This document shows, in pieces, positions 1 to 7,010 of a stretch of DNA of 11,471 bases; position 1 is the first letter of the stretch; every line of letters starts with the position of its first letter. Location: NCBI GenBank assembly GCA_947174455.1, contig CAMWIZ010000011.1, positions 1 through 11,471 on the forward strand. Reading direction: 5' to 3'. Origin of the DNA: an uncultured Clostridia bacterium. GTDB taxonomy: Bacteria > Bacillota > Clostridia > Oscillospirales > Acutalibacteraceae. Below the pieces are notes generated by a model. That model saw only the letters and a list, made by a program, of their open reading frames with translations, had not been told where the DNA came from and searched no databases. The position numbers and the translations under genes were made by a program.

Positions 1-115
1 GTTATACTCACTTGCAGTTAAGGTAGTTGTTCTTAACGTTGTACCAAATGTTTTGCCGTTGATATCCTCTGACTCTTTGGAAAAGTAAGGATAAAACTTT
101 ACAAGTCATCTTTAA

Positions 116-141
116 AAGGTTGTGTTCAGTTTTAAAACCTT
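116..141 (-). terminator. Possible weak terminator of the dehydrogenase gene
   Basis: Downstream of the dehydrogenase stop codon, the minus strand carries a six-base inverted repeat (AAGGTT and AACCTT) with a 14-base loop, followed by a short T/A-rich stretch (TTTTAAA). The stem is short and the T-run poor, so this is only a candidate. Nothing better is visible between 1 and 172. Confidence 0.25.
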
Positions 142-172
142 CAATAGATGTACAGCAAATTAGGTCTATTCT

Positions 173-1129
173 TTAATTGCTGCTTACTACATTGGTTGGG
201 TTACCGTTAAGGTAATTTTTTAGGTTATTGTATACTATTCTAATAAGCCGACTGCGTGTTTCCGTCGGAGCCCATGCAATGTGTGGCGTTATAATAAGAT
301 TCTTTGCTCCTAAAAGGGGGCAACTGTCGCTCATTGGTTCGCAGGTTAATACATCTATTGCCGCACCGCCGAGTTTACCGTTCTCCAAAGCATTCTTTAA
401 TGCAGGTTCATCAACTATGCCGCCACGGGCAGTATTGATAAACAGTGCACCCGATTTCATTTTTGCGAAAAATTCCGCATTGCACATTTTGTCGGATTCA
501 GCATTTAGCGGGCAGTGGATTGTGACAATATCGCTTTTGCTCAGCAGGGTACACAGGTCTGTTTGTACAGCGTTGCCTGTATGTTCCCTTTTGCTTCTTG
601 AATAGAACAAAACGTTCATACCAAAGGCTGAGGCAATATTTGCAACAGCCTTGCCGATGCTTCCAAAACCGATTATACCTATGGTTTTACCTGCAATCTC
701 CTGCATATGGTAAACAAAGGGCGAAAAAACCTCCGACCTAATCCATTCCCCGTTTTGCACAAAGCTGTTGTACTGAGAAACCCTTGAGTAATGTTCCATT
801 ATAAGTGCAAATGTGTGCTGTGCGACTGCGTTTGTGGAATAGTCGGCCGCATTGCATACGGTTATGCCTTTTTCGTTGGTATATTCCAGGTCAATATTAT
901 TATATCCCGTTGCAAACAGTCCTATATACTTTAAATTGTCCGCACCCCTCAAAGTTTCTCTGTTTAGAGGTATTTTGTTTACCAAAAGTACATCAGCGTC
1001 ACGAACCCTTTCATTTATAAGTTTTTCGCCTGTTAATTCGTATATTTTTGTTTCGCCGAAATCAGAGAAGCAGTCAAGCGATACATCTCCGTTTGTAACA
1101 GTTTTACTGTCTGTAATTACTATTTTCAT
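173..1129 (-). CDS. D-2-hydroxyacid dehydrogenase (hydroxypyruvate reductase/glycerate dehydrogenase-like)
   Basis: A 318-residue cytosolic NAD(P)-dependent oxidoreductase of the D-isomer-specific 2-hydroxyacid dehydrogenase family, which interconverts 2-oxoacids and D-2-hydroxyacids. The length is normal for the family. The Rossmann dinucleotide motif GFGSIG lies at residues 154-159. The catalytic set is complete: Arg235 in NTARGG, Glu264 in the CEP context, and His283 with Trp286 in TPHIAW. The TPHIAW ending resembles hydroxypyruvate reductase/glycerate dehydrogenase members more than D-lactate dehydrogenases, but the substrate cannot be fixed from sequence. The start at 1129 is supported by a ribosome binding site (AGGAG on the minus strand, complement of 1139-1143) nine bases upstream. 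The gene stands alone and is transcribed away from the ABC module. A possible promoter and a long inverted repeat lie upstream. A role in serine/glycerate metabolism is inference. Confidence 0.9.
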   Translation of the reverse strand: MKIVITDSKTVTNGDVSLDCFSDFGETKIYELTGEKLINERVRDADVLLVNKIPLNRETLRGADNLKYIGLFATGYNNIDLEYTNEKGITVCNAADYSTNAVAQHTFALIMEHYSRVSQYNSFVQNGEWIRSEVFSPFVYHMQEIAGKTIGIIGFGSIGKAVANIASAFGMNVLFYSRSKREHTGNAVQTDLCTLLSKSDIVTIHCPLNAESDKMCNAEFFAKMKSGALFINTARGGIVDEPALKNALENGKLGGAAIDVLTCEPMSDSCPLLGAKNLIITPHIAWAPTETRSRLIRIVYNNLKNYLNGNPTNVVSSN

Positions 1130-1149
1130 AATATATCACTCCTAACTAT

Positions 1150-1200
1150 ATCAGTTTACACCTTTCATGCCTTAATGGCAATGTGTGTTTTTAAACTGAT
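1150..1200. promoter_or_regulatory. Inverted repeat over a possible dehydrogenase promoter
   Basis: Nine-base arms ATCAGTTTA (1150-1158) and TAAACTGAT (1192-1200) are perfect inverted complements separated by 33 bases. Between them lies a minus-strand promoter candidate: TTGCCA (complement of 1176-1181), a 17-base spacer, then TAAACT (complement of 1153-1158). The left arm overlaps the -10 box. A small TGCC/GGCA dyad (1168-1180) sits inside. This could be an operator for a dimeric regulator of the dehydrogenase. The promoter match is moderate. Confidence 0.35.
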
Positions 1201-1231
1201 TAAAAATTTGAAGAAAATAAATTTTTTGCTA

Positions 1232-1260
1232 TTGACAAGGGATATCTATGATGTTATACT
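1232..1260 (+). promoter_or_regulatory. Sigma-A promoter of module 1
   Basis: TTGACA (1232-1237), a 17-base spacer, and TATACT (1255-1260) preceded by TG one base upstream (extended -10). This is close to full consensus and lies 60 bases before the repressor start codon, so transcription should start near 1267. Confidence 0.85.
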
Positions 1261-1264
1261 TTTA

Positions 1265-1287
1265 TTGTACTAATTGTAGTAATACAA
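1265..1287. promoter_or_regulatory. Probable YtrA-type operator of module 1
   Basis: TTGTA (1265-1269) and TACAA (1283-1287) form an inverted repeat with a 13-base spacer, located at the expected transcription start. A second nested dyad, TACTA-N4-TAGTA (1268-1281), overlaps it. From memory, the Bacillus subtilis YtrA operator has the form GTGTA-N13-TACAC, so spacing and outer bases agree. The repressor gene starts just downstream, so autorepression is the likely logic (inference). Confidence 0.6.
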
Positions 1288-1320
1288 ACAACTCTGGTTT
1301 ATTCCAAAGGAGGTTTGATT

Positions 1321-1692
1321 ATGTTTACTATTAACTATCACAGCAGAGAACCCATATACTCTCAGCTTTACAATGATGTTGTACGTATGATAGGTATGGG
1401 TGTGCTGCTGCCGAACACTAAACTGCCGACGGTGCGTTCGGTTGCACAGGAGCTTGGTGTTAACCCCAACACGGTTGCTAAGTCATATCAGCTGTTGGAG
1501 CAGAATGGGTATATCTGCTCTGCTGTTGGGAAGGGGTCATTTGTTTCGGATAATATCAATATTATTACCGAAAAGAAGAGGGAGGCAAAGGAAAATCTGA
1601 CAGATGCTTTATCGGCGGCATCTGACGCAGGTATTATGAAGGACGATGTTTACGGTATAGTCGATGAGTTTTATACAGGGGGGAGGATATAA
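1321..1692 (+). CDS. GntR-family transcriptional repressor, YtrA subfamily (module 1)
   Basis: A 123-residue regulator with an N-terminal winged helix-turn-helix (about residues 8-75; motifs SREPIYSQL, KLPTVRSVAQELGVNPNTV, GKGSFV) and a short C-terminal helical part of about 45 residues. That small architecture is typical of the YtrA subfamily, whose members usually repress the adjacent ABC transporter operon. In B. subtilis, YtrA responds to cell-wall-active antibiotics. The ATG at 1321 is chosen over an in-frame TTG at 1315 because AAAGGAGG (1306-1313) is seven bases upstream of it and the paralogue also begins MFTINY. The stop is one base before the ATPase start, so the two are co-transcribed. 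The DNA-binding half is about 80% identical by eye to the module 2 repressor, while the C-terminal half has diverged, suggesting similar DNA targets with possibly different partners or signals (inference). Confidence 0.9.
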   Translation: MFTINYHSREPIYSQLYNDVVRMIGMGVLLPNTKLPTVRSVAQELGVNPNTVAKSYQLLEQNGYICSAVGKGSFVSDNINIITEKKREAKENLTDALSAASDAGIMKDDVYGIVDEFYTGGRI

Positions 1693-2580
1693 AATGCTGG
1701 CTATAAAAAACGTGACAAAAAAATTCGGGGCAAAAATTGCACTGAATAATCTCAGTTTTAACATTCCCACAGGCTCAGTGTTTGGGTTAATCGGCTCGAA
1801 CGGTTCGGGCAAGTCAACACTTTTGCGTATTATATCGGGAGTTTATGAGCCTGACGGCGGCTCGGCTGAAATTGACGGGGAGTCCACCTATGAAAACGTA
1901 AGGCTAAAGGGTGAAAGCTTTTTTATTTCTGATTTTCCGTATTTCTACAACAACTCAACCGTTGAAAATTTGGCTGTTCTGTACAGACAGCTTTACCCGA
2001 ATTGGAGCGAAATTAAGTTTCAGCAGTTATGTTCAATGTTCCCCATAGGAGTAAAAGACAGAATAATAAATATGTCAAAGGGTATGCAAAGGCAGGCAGC
2101 ACTTATGCTGGCACTTTCAACCTGTCCGAAATATTTGCTGCTTGACGAGATATTTGACGGTCTTGACCCCGTGGTAAGACAGCTAATAAAAAAGCTTTTA
2201 ATAGAAATGGTTGTGGAGAACCAGACAACGGTGATAATAGCGTCCCATAATCTAAGGGAGCTTGAGGACGTTTGCGACCATGTCGGACTTATACACTGCG
2301 GCGGTATTATTCTTGAAAAAGAGCTTGACGCCGCTAAGCTTGGCATTCACAGAGTGCAGATTGTACTGGGCGATGAGGTAGGAGAGGGTGTATTCTCCGA
2401 CTTTAATATCGTTAAGTCACAGCGTCAGGGCAAGCTGTATGAGCTTACTATAAAGGGTGACGCTGACGAGATAACCGAAAGACTGAATGCTCTTAATCCT
2501 CAGTTTATGGAATTGCTTCCGCTTACACTGGAGGAAGTATTTATAAGTGAAATGGAGGTGGCAGGATATGACATCAACAA
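1693..2580 (+). repeat. Exact 888-bp direct repeat, copy 1
   Basis: Read base by base, this stretch is identical to 6110-6997 (offset 4417). It covers the whole ATPase gene except its last 13 bases, plus the start codon of the permease. The base before 1693 differs between copies (a versus c), and identity ends at 2581 (c versus t at 6998). The flanks on both sides are diverged paralogous sequence. Confidence 0.95.
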
Positions 2581-2593
2581 CATTCTCAAATAA
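1694..2593 (+). CDS. ABC transporter ATP-binding protein (module 1)
   Basis: A 299-residue ABC ATPase that would power the permease encoded immediately after it, on the cytoplasmic face of the membrane. Walker A is GSNGSGKST (residues 34-42). The signature is the degenerate MSKGM (127-131), as in NatA/YtrB-type exporters, instead of LSGGQ. Walker B with the catalytic Glu is LLLDE (148-152), the D-loop is GLDP (156-159), and the switch His is H185. At the usual Q-loop place I read ISD (78-80), with no clear Gln. Residues 220-299 form a C-terminal extension common in this group. The start at 1694 is chosen over an upstream in-frame ATG at 1664 because GGAGG (1682-1686) is seven bases before it and identity with the second copy begins at this ATG. 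The 3' end overlaps the permease gene by 26 bases. The protein is identical to the module 2 ATPase. Confidence 0.95.
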   Translation: MLAIKNVTKKFGAKIALNNLSFNIPTGSVFGLIGSNGSGKSTLLRIISGVYEPDGGSAEIDGESTYENVRLKGESFFISDFPYFYNNSTVENLAVLYRQLYPNWSEIKFQQLCSMFPIGVKDRIINMSKGMQRQAALMLALSTCPKYLLLDEIFDGLDPVVRQLIKKLLIEMVVENQTTVIIASHNLRELEDVCDHVGLIHCGGIILEKELDAAKLGIHRVQIVLGDEVGEGVFSDFNIVKSQRQGKLYELTIKGDADEITERLNALNPQFMELLPLTLEEVFISEMEVAGYDINNILK

Positions 2594-4862
2594 GGGCTTT
2601 TTTCCGTTATTTAAATGGGCATTGAGGCAAAACAGAGGCTTACTTATTGTATATTCTATAATATTGCTGATATCTGGACCGATTTTGGATGGCTTTATAA
2701 AGCTAAGAATATCTGCGGAAAATCTTGATTATGTCAATATGATAGATGTCGAGCTGGTATCTTCACTTATATATGCTTTTACAGCGGCAATAATTGTATT
2801 GATATCTGCTGTGCGAACCTTTTCGTTTTTGCACAACAAACGCAGTGTTGATATGTACGGTGCTTTCCCTGTAATAAGAAGAACAGTTTTTCTGTCGCAT
2901 ATTTTGGCGGGGTTATTGACCACGGCAGTACCTTATATAATAGGTATGGCCGCCGTAATGGGAATTACATACTACGACGGTGAATCGCTCAGACTCGGTG
3001 CGGTAATGATGCTTTTTACTCTTTTGATGATAGTGGCCTCATATCTGTTTACTGTACTGATGGCATACTGCTGCGGTACATCGCTTGACACGGTATGTGT
3101 CACCATTGCAGTAAACGGAATATGGGTCGGAATATTTTCACTGTTTAAAATGATAATGTCAATGATGATACCGGGCTGCTCTGTTGAGTCTATTCTAAGC
3201 TCATTTGCAGATGTGGCATTTGCACCGTTAGGTTTTATGGTCTTAGGTGCAAAATCGTACTTAACAGGAGGATTTACCCCTGTACTTACGGCAGGCATAG
3301 TGTGGTCTGTTTTATATATTGCACTTGTTTTTGTCGGCTGCTTATTTGCGGCAAACAATCGCAAGGCACATACAGCACAGGACGGATTCTCCGTTAAGTG
3401 GCTGCCAAGGGTAACAGAGTCGGGTATTGCTGTAATTATAGGTATGGCCATAGGCTTTGTGTTCGCACTGGCACAGGACTCTGATAAAGCGTCAATGTTT
3501 ACCTTCTCTTTTTGGTTTATTATTGGGGCTGCGGCTGCCTTTGCAGTGGTTCATATTTACTTCAATAAGGGCGTTAAATGCCACTGGGGAAAATCCATAG
3601 CTGTTTGTTCCTCTGTGTCTGCCGTTTGTATCGCAGCGGTAATATCACTGTGCGGCGGCTGGGGTATTGATACTTATATTCCAAGTGCAGGAGGGGTAAG
3701 CTCAGCAGAGATAAGCGTTAACGGTGTTGGCTATAGCTTTGGCGATGCCGAAAATATAGAAAGGGTTTTAGGTATACACAAACTCTTTGTGGACGGAACT
3801 ACAACGGACCGGCCGTACAGCCTAAGTACGTCAAGTATAGACAATGTTGAATATTTAGATGTTGCAAGCGAAAGTGCCGATGATTTAGAGAAAGTCAACG
3901 ATTATGACTATGACAATACCTACCCTGTATCATATAAATTTAAGTACAAAACTAAGCTGGGTGCGGAAATTGTAAGAGAATATCATATGACCTCGTATAA
4001 GCTTGTTAACACGGTTGATACCGATGAAATGATGGGAGTTATAGAGGAATTGATCAGTTCCGCAGAGGTTAAGAAGCAGTCGGCACTGGCGGCATTTGAT
4101 GATGAGCAAAGAAACAGGATTCAGACAGCAAGTCTTAACATGGTAAAGTTTGAAAAACAATATGATAAGGTACAGCAAACGGAGACATATCAATGTATAA
4201 GTCATGTTGATAGTGTCGACTTGGATAAGGAGCAGATTAACGAGTTGTACGCTGCATTGAAAATGGATATAGAGGCTGACGACAGTTTTGTTCCGGCTGA
4301 CTGGCAATGGAGCAGTTACACCGATGAGTCCCAGCTTGGCGACGTATACACGATACTTACGTTATGGAGTAAGGACATATCGGGACTTTATGCTGAATTA
4401 AATAACGGGCAGTATGCTTCGAGCGTCAATACACAGGTAATTGTTAAGGAAAACTATAAAAATACTTTGGCATTTTTGGAAAAGTACAATATAAAGGCTA
4501 TAAGATACTATTCACATAGTTCAACGTATGCAGACACAGAGGGCGGATATGAGGCAATGGAGAAATATATAGATAGCCTCTCCGTTAATGACCTGAAGGC
4601 ATTGGTTGATTTGTATGCAACCGGTTGGCTTGCGGACTGCTATGACGATTTTGGCATTAAGCTTAATGATAAGCAGTTTGATGACTACACGGCACAGCTG
4701 GAACAGAAGATACAGGAACAGCAGGAGTGGCTCTTGGAGGACTACACGGCTTATCTTGCCGATGGCGGTACAGCAATCCAAATTGATGACTGGACACTCT
4801 GCAGTGTGCTTGATAGTCTGGCAGAGTTTACACAGCAGTACTTTATTCATCTTGAAAAGTAA
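2568..4862 (+). CDS. ABC-2 type permease with large C-terminal extracytoplasmic domain (module 1)
   Basis: A 764-residue membrane protein. By eye there are about nine hydrophobic spans (near residues 24-44, 64-84, 108-132, 143-167, 174-200, 238-260, 285-303, 310-331 and 342-362), then about 400 polar residues without a further span. With a cytoplasmic N-terminus, this places the C-terminal domain outside the cell. The loop FLHNKRSVDMYGAFP (87-101) is a hallmark of the YtrC/YtrD-like ABC-2 permeases, which often carry a domain I would assign to DUF6449; that name is from memory. The ATG at 2568 is preferred over an in-frame GTG at 2547 because GGAGGTG (2554-2560) lies seven bases upstream. The 26-base overlap with the ATPase suggests translational coupling. 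The paralogue in module 2 shares motifs such as AYCCGT, VKWLP and GIDTY, but the outer domain has diverged strongly. The substrate is unknown. Confidence 0.85.
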   Translation: MTSTTFSNKGFFPLFKWALRQNRGLLIVYSIILLISGPILDGFIKLRISAENLDYVNMIDVELVSSLIYAFTAAIIVLISAVRTFSFLHNKRSVDMYGAFPVIRRTVFLSHILAGLLTTAVPYIIGMAAVMGITYYDGESLRLGAVMMLFTLLMIVASYLFTVLMAYCCGTSLDTVCVTIAVNGIWVGIFSLFKMIMSMMIPGCSVESILSSFADVAFAPLGFMVLGAKSYLTGGFTPVLTAGIVWSVLYIALVFVGCLFAANNRKAHTAQDGFSVKWLPRVTESGIAVIIGMAIGFVFALAQDSDKASMFTFSFWFIIGAAAAFAVVHIYFNKGVKCHWGKSIAVCSSVSAVCIAAVISLCGGWGIDTYIPSAGGVSSAEISVNGVGYSFGDAENIERVLGIHKLFVDGTTTDRPYSLSTSSIDNVEYLDVASESADDLEKVNDYDYDNTYPVSYKFKYKTKLGAEIVREYHMTSYKLVNTVDTDEMMGVIEELISSAEVKKQSALAAFDDEQRNRIQTASLNMVKFEKQYDKVQQTETYQCISHVDSVDLDKEQINELYAALKMDIEADDSFVPADWQWSSYTDESQLGDVYTILTLWSKDISGLYAELNNGQYASSVNTQVIVKENYKNTLAFLEKYNIKAIRYYSHSSTYADTEGGYEAMEKYIDSLSVNDLKALVDLYATGWLADCYDDFGIKLNDKQFDDYTAQLEQKIQEQQEWLLEDYTAYLADGGTAIQIDDWTLCSVLDSLAEFTQQYFIHLEK

Positions 4863-4914
4863 TCGGTTATAAATTTTAGCTACTACTTATATTTCGATAT
4901 ACACCCCAAAGGCG

Positions 4915-4955
4915 GGAGCCGCCCGATGACAATACGATTTTCGAGCGGCTCCTTT
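4915..4955 (+). terminator. Probable terminator of module 1
   Basis: GGAGCCGC (4915-4922) pairs perfectly with GCGGCTCC (4945-4952). After one mismatch the stem continues for three bases (CGA/TCG), leaving a 14-base loop. Only a short TTT follows, so termination may be incomplete. The preceding ATATACACCCC resembles ATATATACCCC before the module 2 terminator, suggesting the two 3' ends share ancestry. Confidence 0.6.
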
Positions 4956-4965
4956 CCGACATATG

Positions 4966-4994
4966 TTGAAAAGTACTTGTATTTATATCATAAT
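4966..4994 (+). promoter_or_regulatory. Possible sigma-A promoter of the VanZ-family gene
   Basis: TTGAAA (4966-4971), a 17-base spacer and CATAAT (4989-4994) each match consensus at five of six positions. They lie after the module 1 hairpin and 46 bases before the VanZ-family start codon. No YtrA-type operator is visible beside it. Confidence 0.5.
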
Positions 4995-5039
4995 TAGTCT
5001 GTATTTTGCAGAAGAATAATTTGCAAACGGAGAAAAGAA

Positions 5040-5558
5040 ATGTTTAAGTCAAAGAAACAAAAGTTTTTTTCGATTATTGTTTTTTCAATATACTTTATAA
5101 TGTTGACGTGGCTTATTTTATTTAAGCTGCAAATAAACTTTGGGGATTTGCCCCAAATAAGAAGCATTAACCTAATCCCATTCAAAGAGAGTCTGGTGAT
5201 AAACGGACGCATACGGTTGGACGAAATATTATACAATATATTGGTGTTCGTTCCGTTCGGTGTTTATATAGCTATGTTTAAACCCGATTGGTCGTTTATC
5301 AAAAAGGCAGTACCGTGTTTTTTGCTCAGCTTTTTGTATGAGGCGGTACAGTTTATAGCGGCAATAGGAGCAAGTGATATAACTGATGTTATAGATAATA
5401 CCGTAGGCGGAATAGTGGGTATTTTTTTGTTTGCACTGTTTCATAAGCTTTTTGGTGAAAAGCGTGTTACCGTAATAAATGTTGTAGGTTTTACAATAGA
5501 GCTTGCTGCATTAGTCATGTTTATTCTTGTAGCAGCTGCCAATGCAGGTAATGGTTAA
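5040..5558 (+). CDS. VanZ-family membrane protein
   Basis: A 172-residue integral membrane protein with about five spans (residues 10-28, 62-82, 88-108, 121-137 and 144-166). VanZ-family marks are present in order: NLIPF (44-48), NILVFVPFG (66-74), the Glu/Gln pair in YEAVQF (E101, Q104), and the acidic DITDVIDNTVGG block (113-124). VanZ of the vanA cluster gives low-level teicoplanin resistance, and relatives have been linked to lipoglycopeptide or antimicrobial-peptide tolerance. The biochemical activity of the family is not settled. The start is supported by GGAG (5029-5032) seven bases upstream. The gene sits between the two ABC modules, behind its own possible promoter. Without a clear terminator after it, module 2 could be read through from here. 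A role in envelope defence is inference from family and neighbours. Confidence 0.85.
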   Translation: MFKSKKQKFFSIIVFSIYFIMLTWLILFKLQINFGDLPQIRSINLIPFKESLVINGRIRLDEILYNILVFVPFGVYIAMFKPDWSFIKKAVPCFLLSFLYEAVQFIAAIGASDITDVIDNTVGGIVGIFLFALFHKLFGEKRVTVINVVGFTIELAALVMFILVAAANAGNG

Positions 5559-5738
5559 TTAAGTACCGTTCTGCAGCAGGGTGGGAAATGAGCGATGATC
5601 TATAGTTTGGTCATGCAATGTTAACATATATATCTAAAAGAATGTGTTTAAACCCAAGAGCAGTGCCGCACAGTAATCAAAGGGTATTAACTTGGCGATT
5701 TTAAACTAATCATTCATTTAATGTAAGGAGGGTCGAGG

Positions 5739-6104
5739 ATGTTTACAATCAATTATCAAAGCAGAGAGCCGATATACGAACAGCTTTACAATAATGTTGT
5801 TCGTATGATAGGAATGGGGGCGTTAACACCCCACTCAAAGCTGCCGACTGTCCGTGCAATGGCACAGGAGCTGGGTGTTAACCCAAATACAGTGTCTAAG
5901 TCGTACCAAATGCTGGAGCAAAACGGATATATCTACTCAACTGTGGGTAAGGGTACGTTTGTTGCAGACAGCGGCACTGTTATATCCGGCAAGCAGGAGG
6001 AGGCAAGGGCTGCACTGAAAAAAGCGGTCAAAAGGGCAGCAGATGTCGGTATAACAAAAAGCGAAGTAAATAAATTGGTAAATGAAAGTTATTCGGGAGG
6101 GTGA
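5739..6104 (+). CDS. GntR-family transcriptional repressor, YtrA subfamily (module 2)
   Basis: A 121-residue paralogue of the module 1 repressor. The winged helix-turn-helix (about residues 8-75) is strongly conserved, including SREPIY, KLPTVR, AQELGVNPNTV and KSYQ. The recognition helix differs from the other copy only by conservative changes (Ala to Ser, Leu to Met), so both proteins may bind the same sites (inference). The C-terminal 45 residues are mostly different and Lys/Ala-rich. The start has an excellent ribosome binding site, AAGGAGG (5725-5731), seven bases upstream. Six bases separate its stop from the ATPase start. Unlike module 1, the 180 bases upstream show no convincing sigma-A promoter and no TTGTA-N13-TACAA operator. 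Confidence 0.9.
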   Translation: MFTINYQSREPIYEQLYNNVVRMIGMGALTPHSKLPTVRAMAQELGVNPNTVSKSYQMLEQNGYIYSTVGKGTFVADSGTVISGKQEEARAALKKAVKRAADVGITKSEVNKLVNESYSGG

Positions 6105-6109
6105 TAATC

Positions 6110-6997
6110 AATGCTGGCTATAAAAAACGTGACAAAAAAATTCGGGGCAAAAATTGCACTGAATAATCTCAGTTTTAACATTCCCACAGGCTCAGTGTTT
6201 GGGTTAATCGGCTCGAACGGTTCGGGCAAGTCAACACTTTTGCGTATTATATCGGGAGTTTATGAGCCTGACGGCGGCTCGGCTGAAATTGACGGGGAGT
6301 CCACCTATGAAAACGTAAGGCTAAAGGGTGAAAGCTTTTTTATTTCTGATTTTCCGTATTTCTACAACAACTCAACCGTTGAAAATTTGGCTGTTCTGTA
6401 CAGACAGCTTTACCCGAATTGGAGCGAAATTAAGTTTCAGCAGTTATGTTCAATGTTCCCCATAGGAGTAAAAGACAGAATAATAAATATGTCAAAGGGT
6501 ATGCAAAGGCAGGCAGCACTTATGCTGGCACTTTCAACCTGTCCGAAATATTTGCTGCTTGACGAGATATTTGACGGTCTTGACCCCGTGGTAAGACAGC
6601 TAATAAAAAAGCTTTTAATAGAAATGGTTGTGGAGAACCAGACAACGGTGATAATAGCGTCCCATAATCTAAGGGAGCTTGAGGACGTTTGCGACCATGT
6701 CGGACTTATACACTGCGGCGGTATTATTCTTGAAAAAGAGCTTGACGCCGCTAAGCTTGGCATTCACAGAGTGCAGATTGTACTGGGCGATGAGGTAGGA
6801 GAGGGTGTATTCTCCGACTTTAATATCGTTAAGTCACAGCGTCAGGGCAAGCTGTATGAGCTTACTATAAAGGGTGACGCTGACGAGATAACCGAAAGAC
6901 TGAATGCTCTTAATCCTCAGTTTATGGAATTGCTTCCGCTTACACTGGAGGAAGTATTTATAAGTGAAATGGAGGTGGCAGGATATGACATCAACAA
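6110..6997 (+). repeat. Exact 888-bp direct repeat, copy 2
   Basis: Identical in every base I compared to 1693-2580, in the same orientation. The two end differences (6998 and the last codon of the ATPase gene) are silent in the ATPase frame but change Thr5 to Ile and Asn8 to Ser in the overlapping permease frame. Confidence 0.95.
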
Positions 6998-7010
6998 TAT
7001 TCTCAAGTAA
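6111..7010 (+). CDS. ABC transporter ATP-binding protein (module 2, identical to module 1)
   Basis: A 299-residue ATPase with exactly the protein sequence of the module 1 ATPase: Walker A at 34-42, signature MSKGM at 127-131, Walker B Glu152, switch His185. It should drive the permease that follows. Since the proteins are indistinguishable, each permease must accept either gene's product. The ribosome binding site differs from copy 1 because it lies outside the repeat: GGAGG at 6096-6100, ten bases before the ATG and overlapping the end of the repressor gene. The 3' end overlaps the permease gene by 26 bases, as in module 1. Complete DNA identity next to diverged neighbours is best explained by recent gene conversion (see findings). 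An assembly error is the alternative. Confidence 0.95.
   Translation: MLAIKNVTKKFGAKIALNNLSFNIPTGSVFGLIGSNGSGKSTLLRIISGVYEPDGGSAEIDGESTYENVRLKGESFFISDFPYFYNNSTVENLAVLYRQLYPNWSEIKFQQLCSMFPIGVKDRIINMSKGMQRQAALMLALSTCPKYLLLDEIFDGLDPVVRQLIKKLLIEMVVENQTTVIIASHNLRELEDVCDHVGLIHCGGIILEKELDAAKLGIHRVQIVLGDEVGEGVFSDFNIVKSQRQGKLYELTIKGDADEITERLNALNPQFMELLPLTLEEVFISEMEVAGYDINNILK

Noticed and set aside
2..88. Plus-strand open frame from the left edge ending at a TAA at 86-88.
   Set aside because: Only 28 codons with a low-complexity hydrophobic translation. It could be a gene tail, but nothing supports it.
1..105. An open minus-strand frame of 35 codons from 105 to the left edge.
   Set aside because: It contains no ATG, GTG or TTG start and no motif I recognise. 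It could be the interior of a decayed gene, but the evidence is too thin to annotate.
2020..2346. Identical minus-strand 108-codon frames opposite both ATPase genes (also 6437-6763).
   Set aside because: Their identity merely reflects the exact 888-bp repeat. No ribosome binding site or family match was seen.
5559..5738. Possible riboswitch or promoter before the module 2 repressor, including small palindromes at 5618-5627 and 5646-5653.
   Set aside because: No paired -35/-10 boxes, terminator hairpin or known riboswitch core could be found by eye.
1693..6997. The 888-bp repeat as an insertion sequence or composite transposon.
   Set aside because: The repeats contain only an ATPase gene, with no transposase, terminal inverted repeats or target-site duplication, and homologous flanks continue on both sides.
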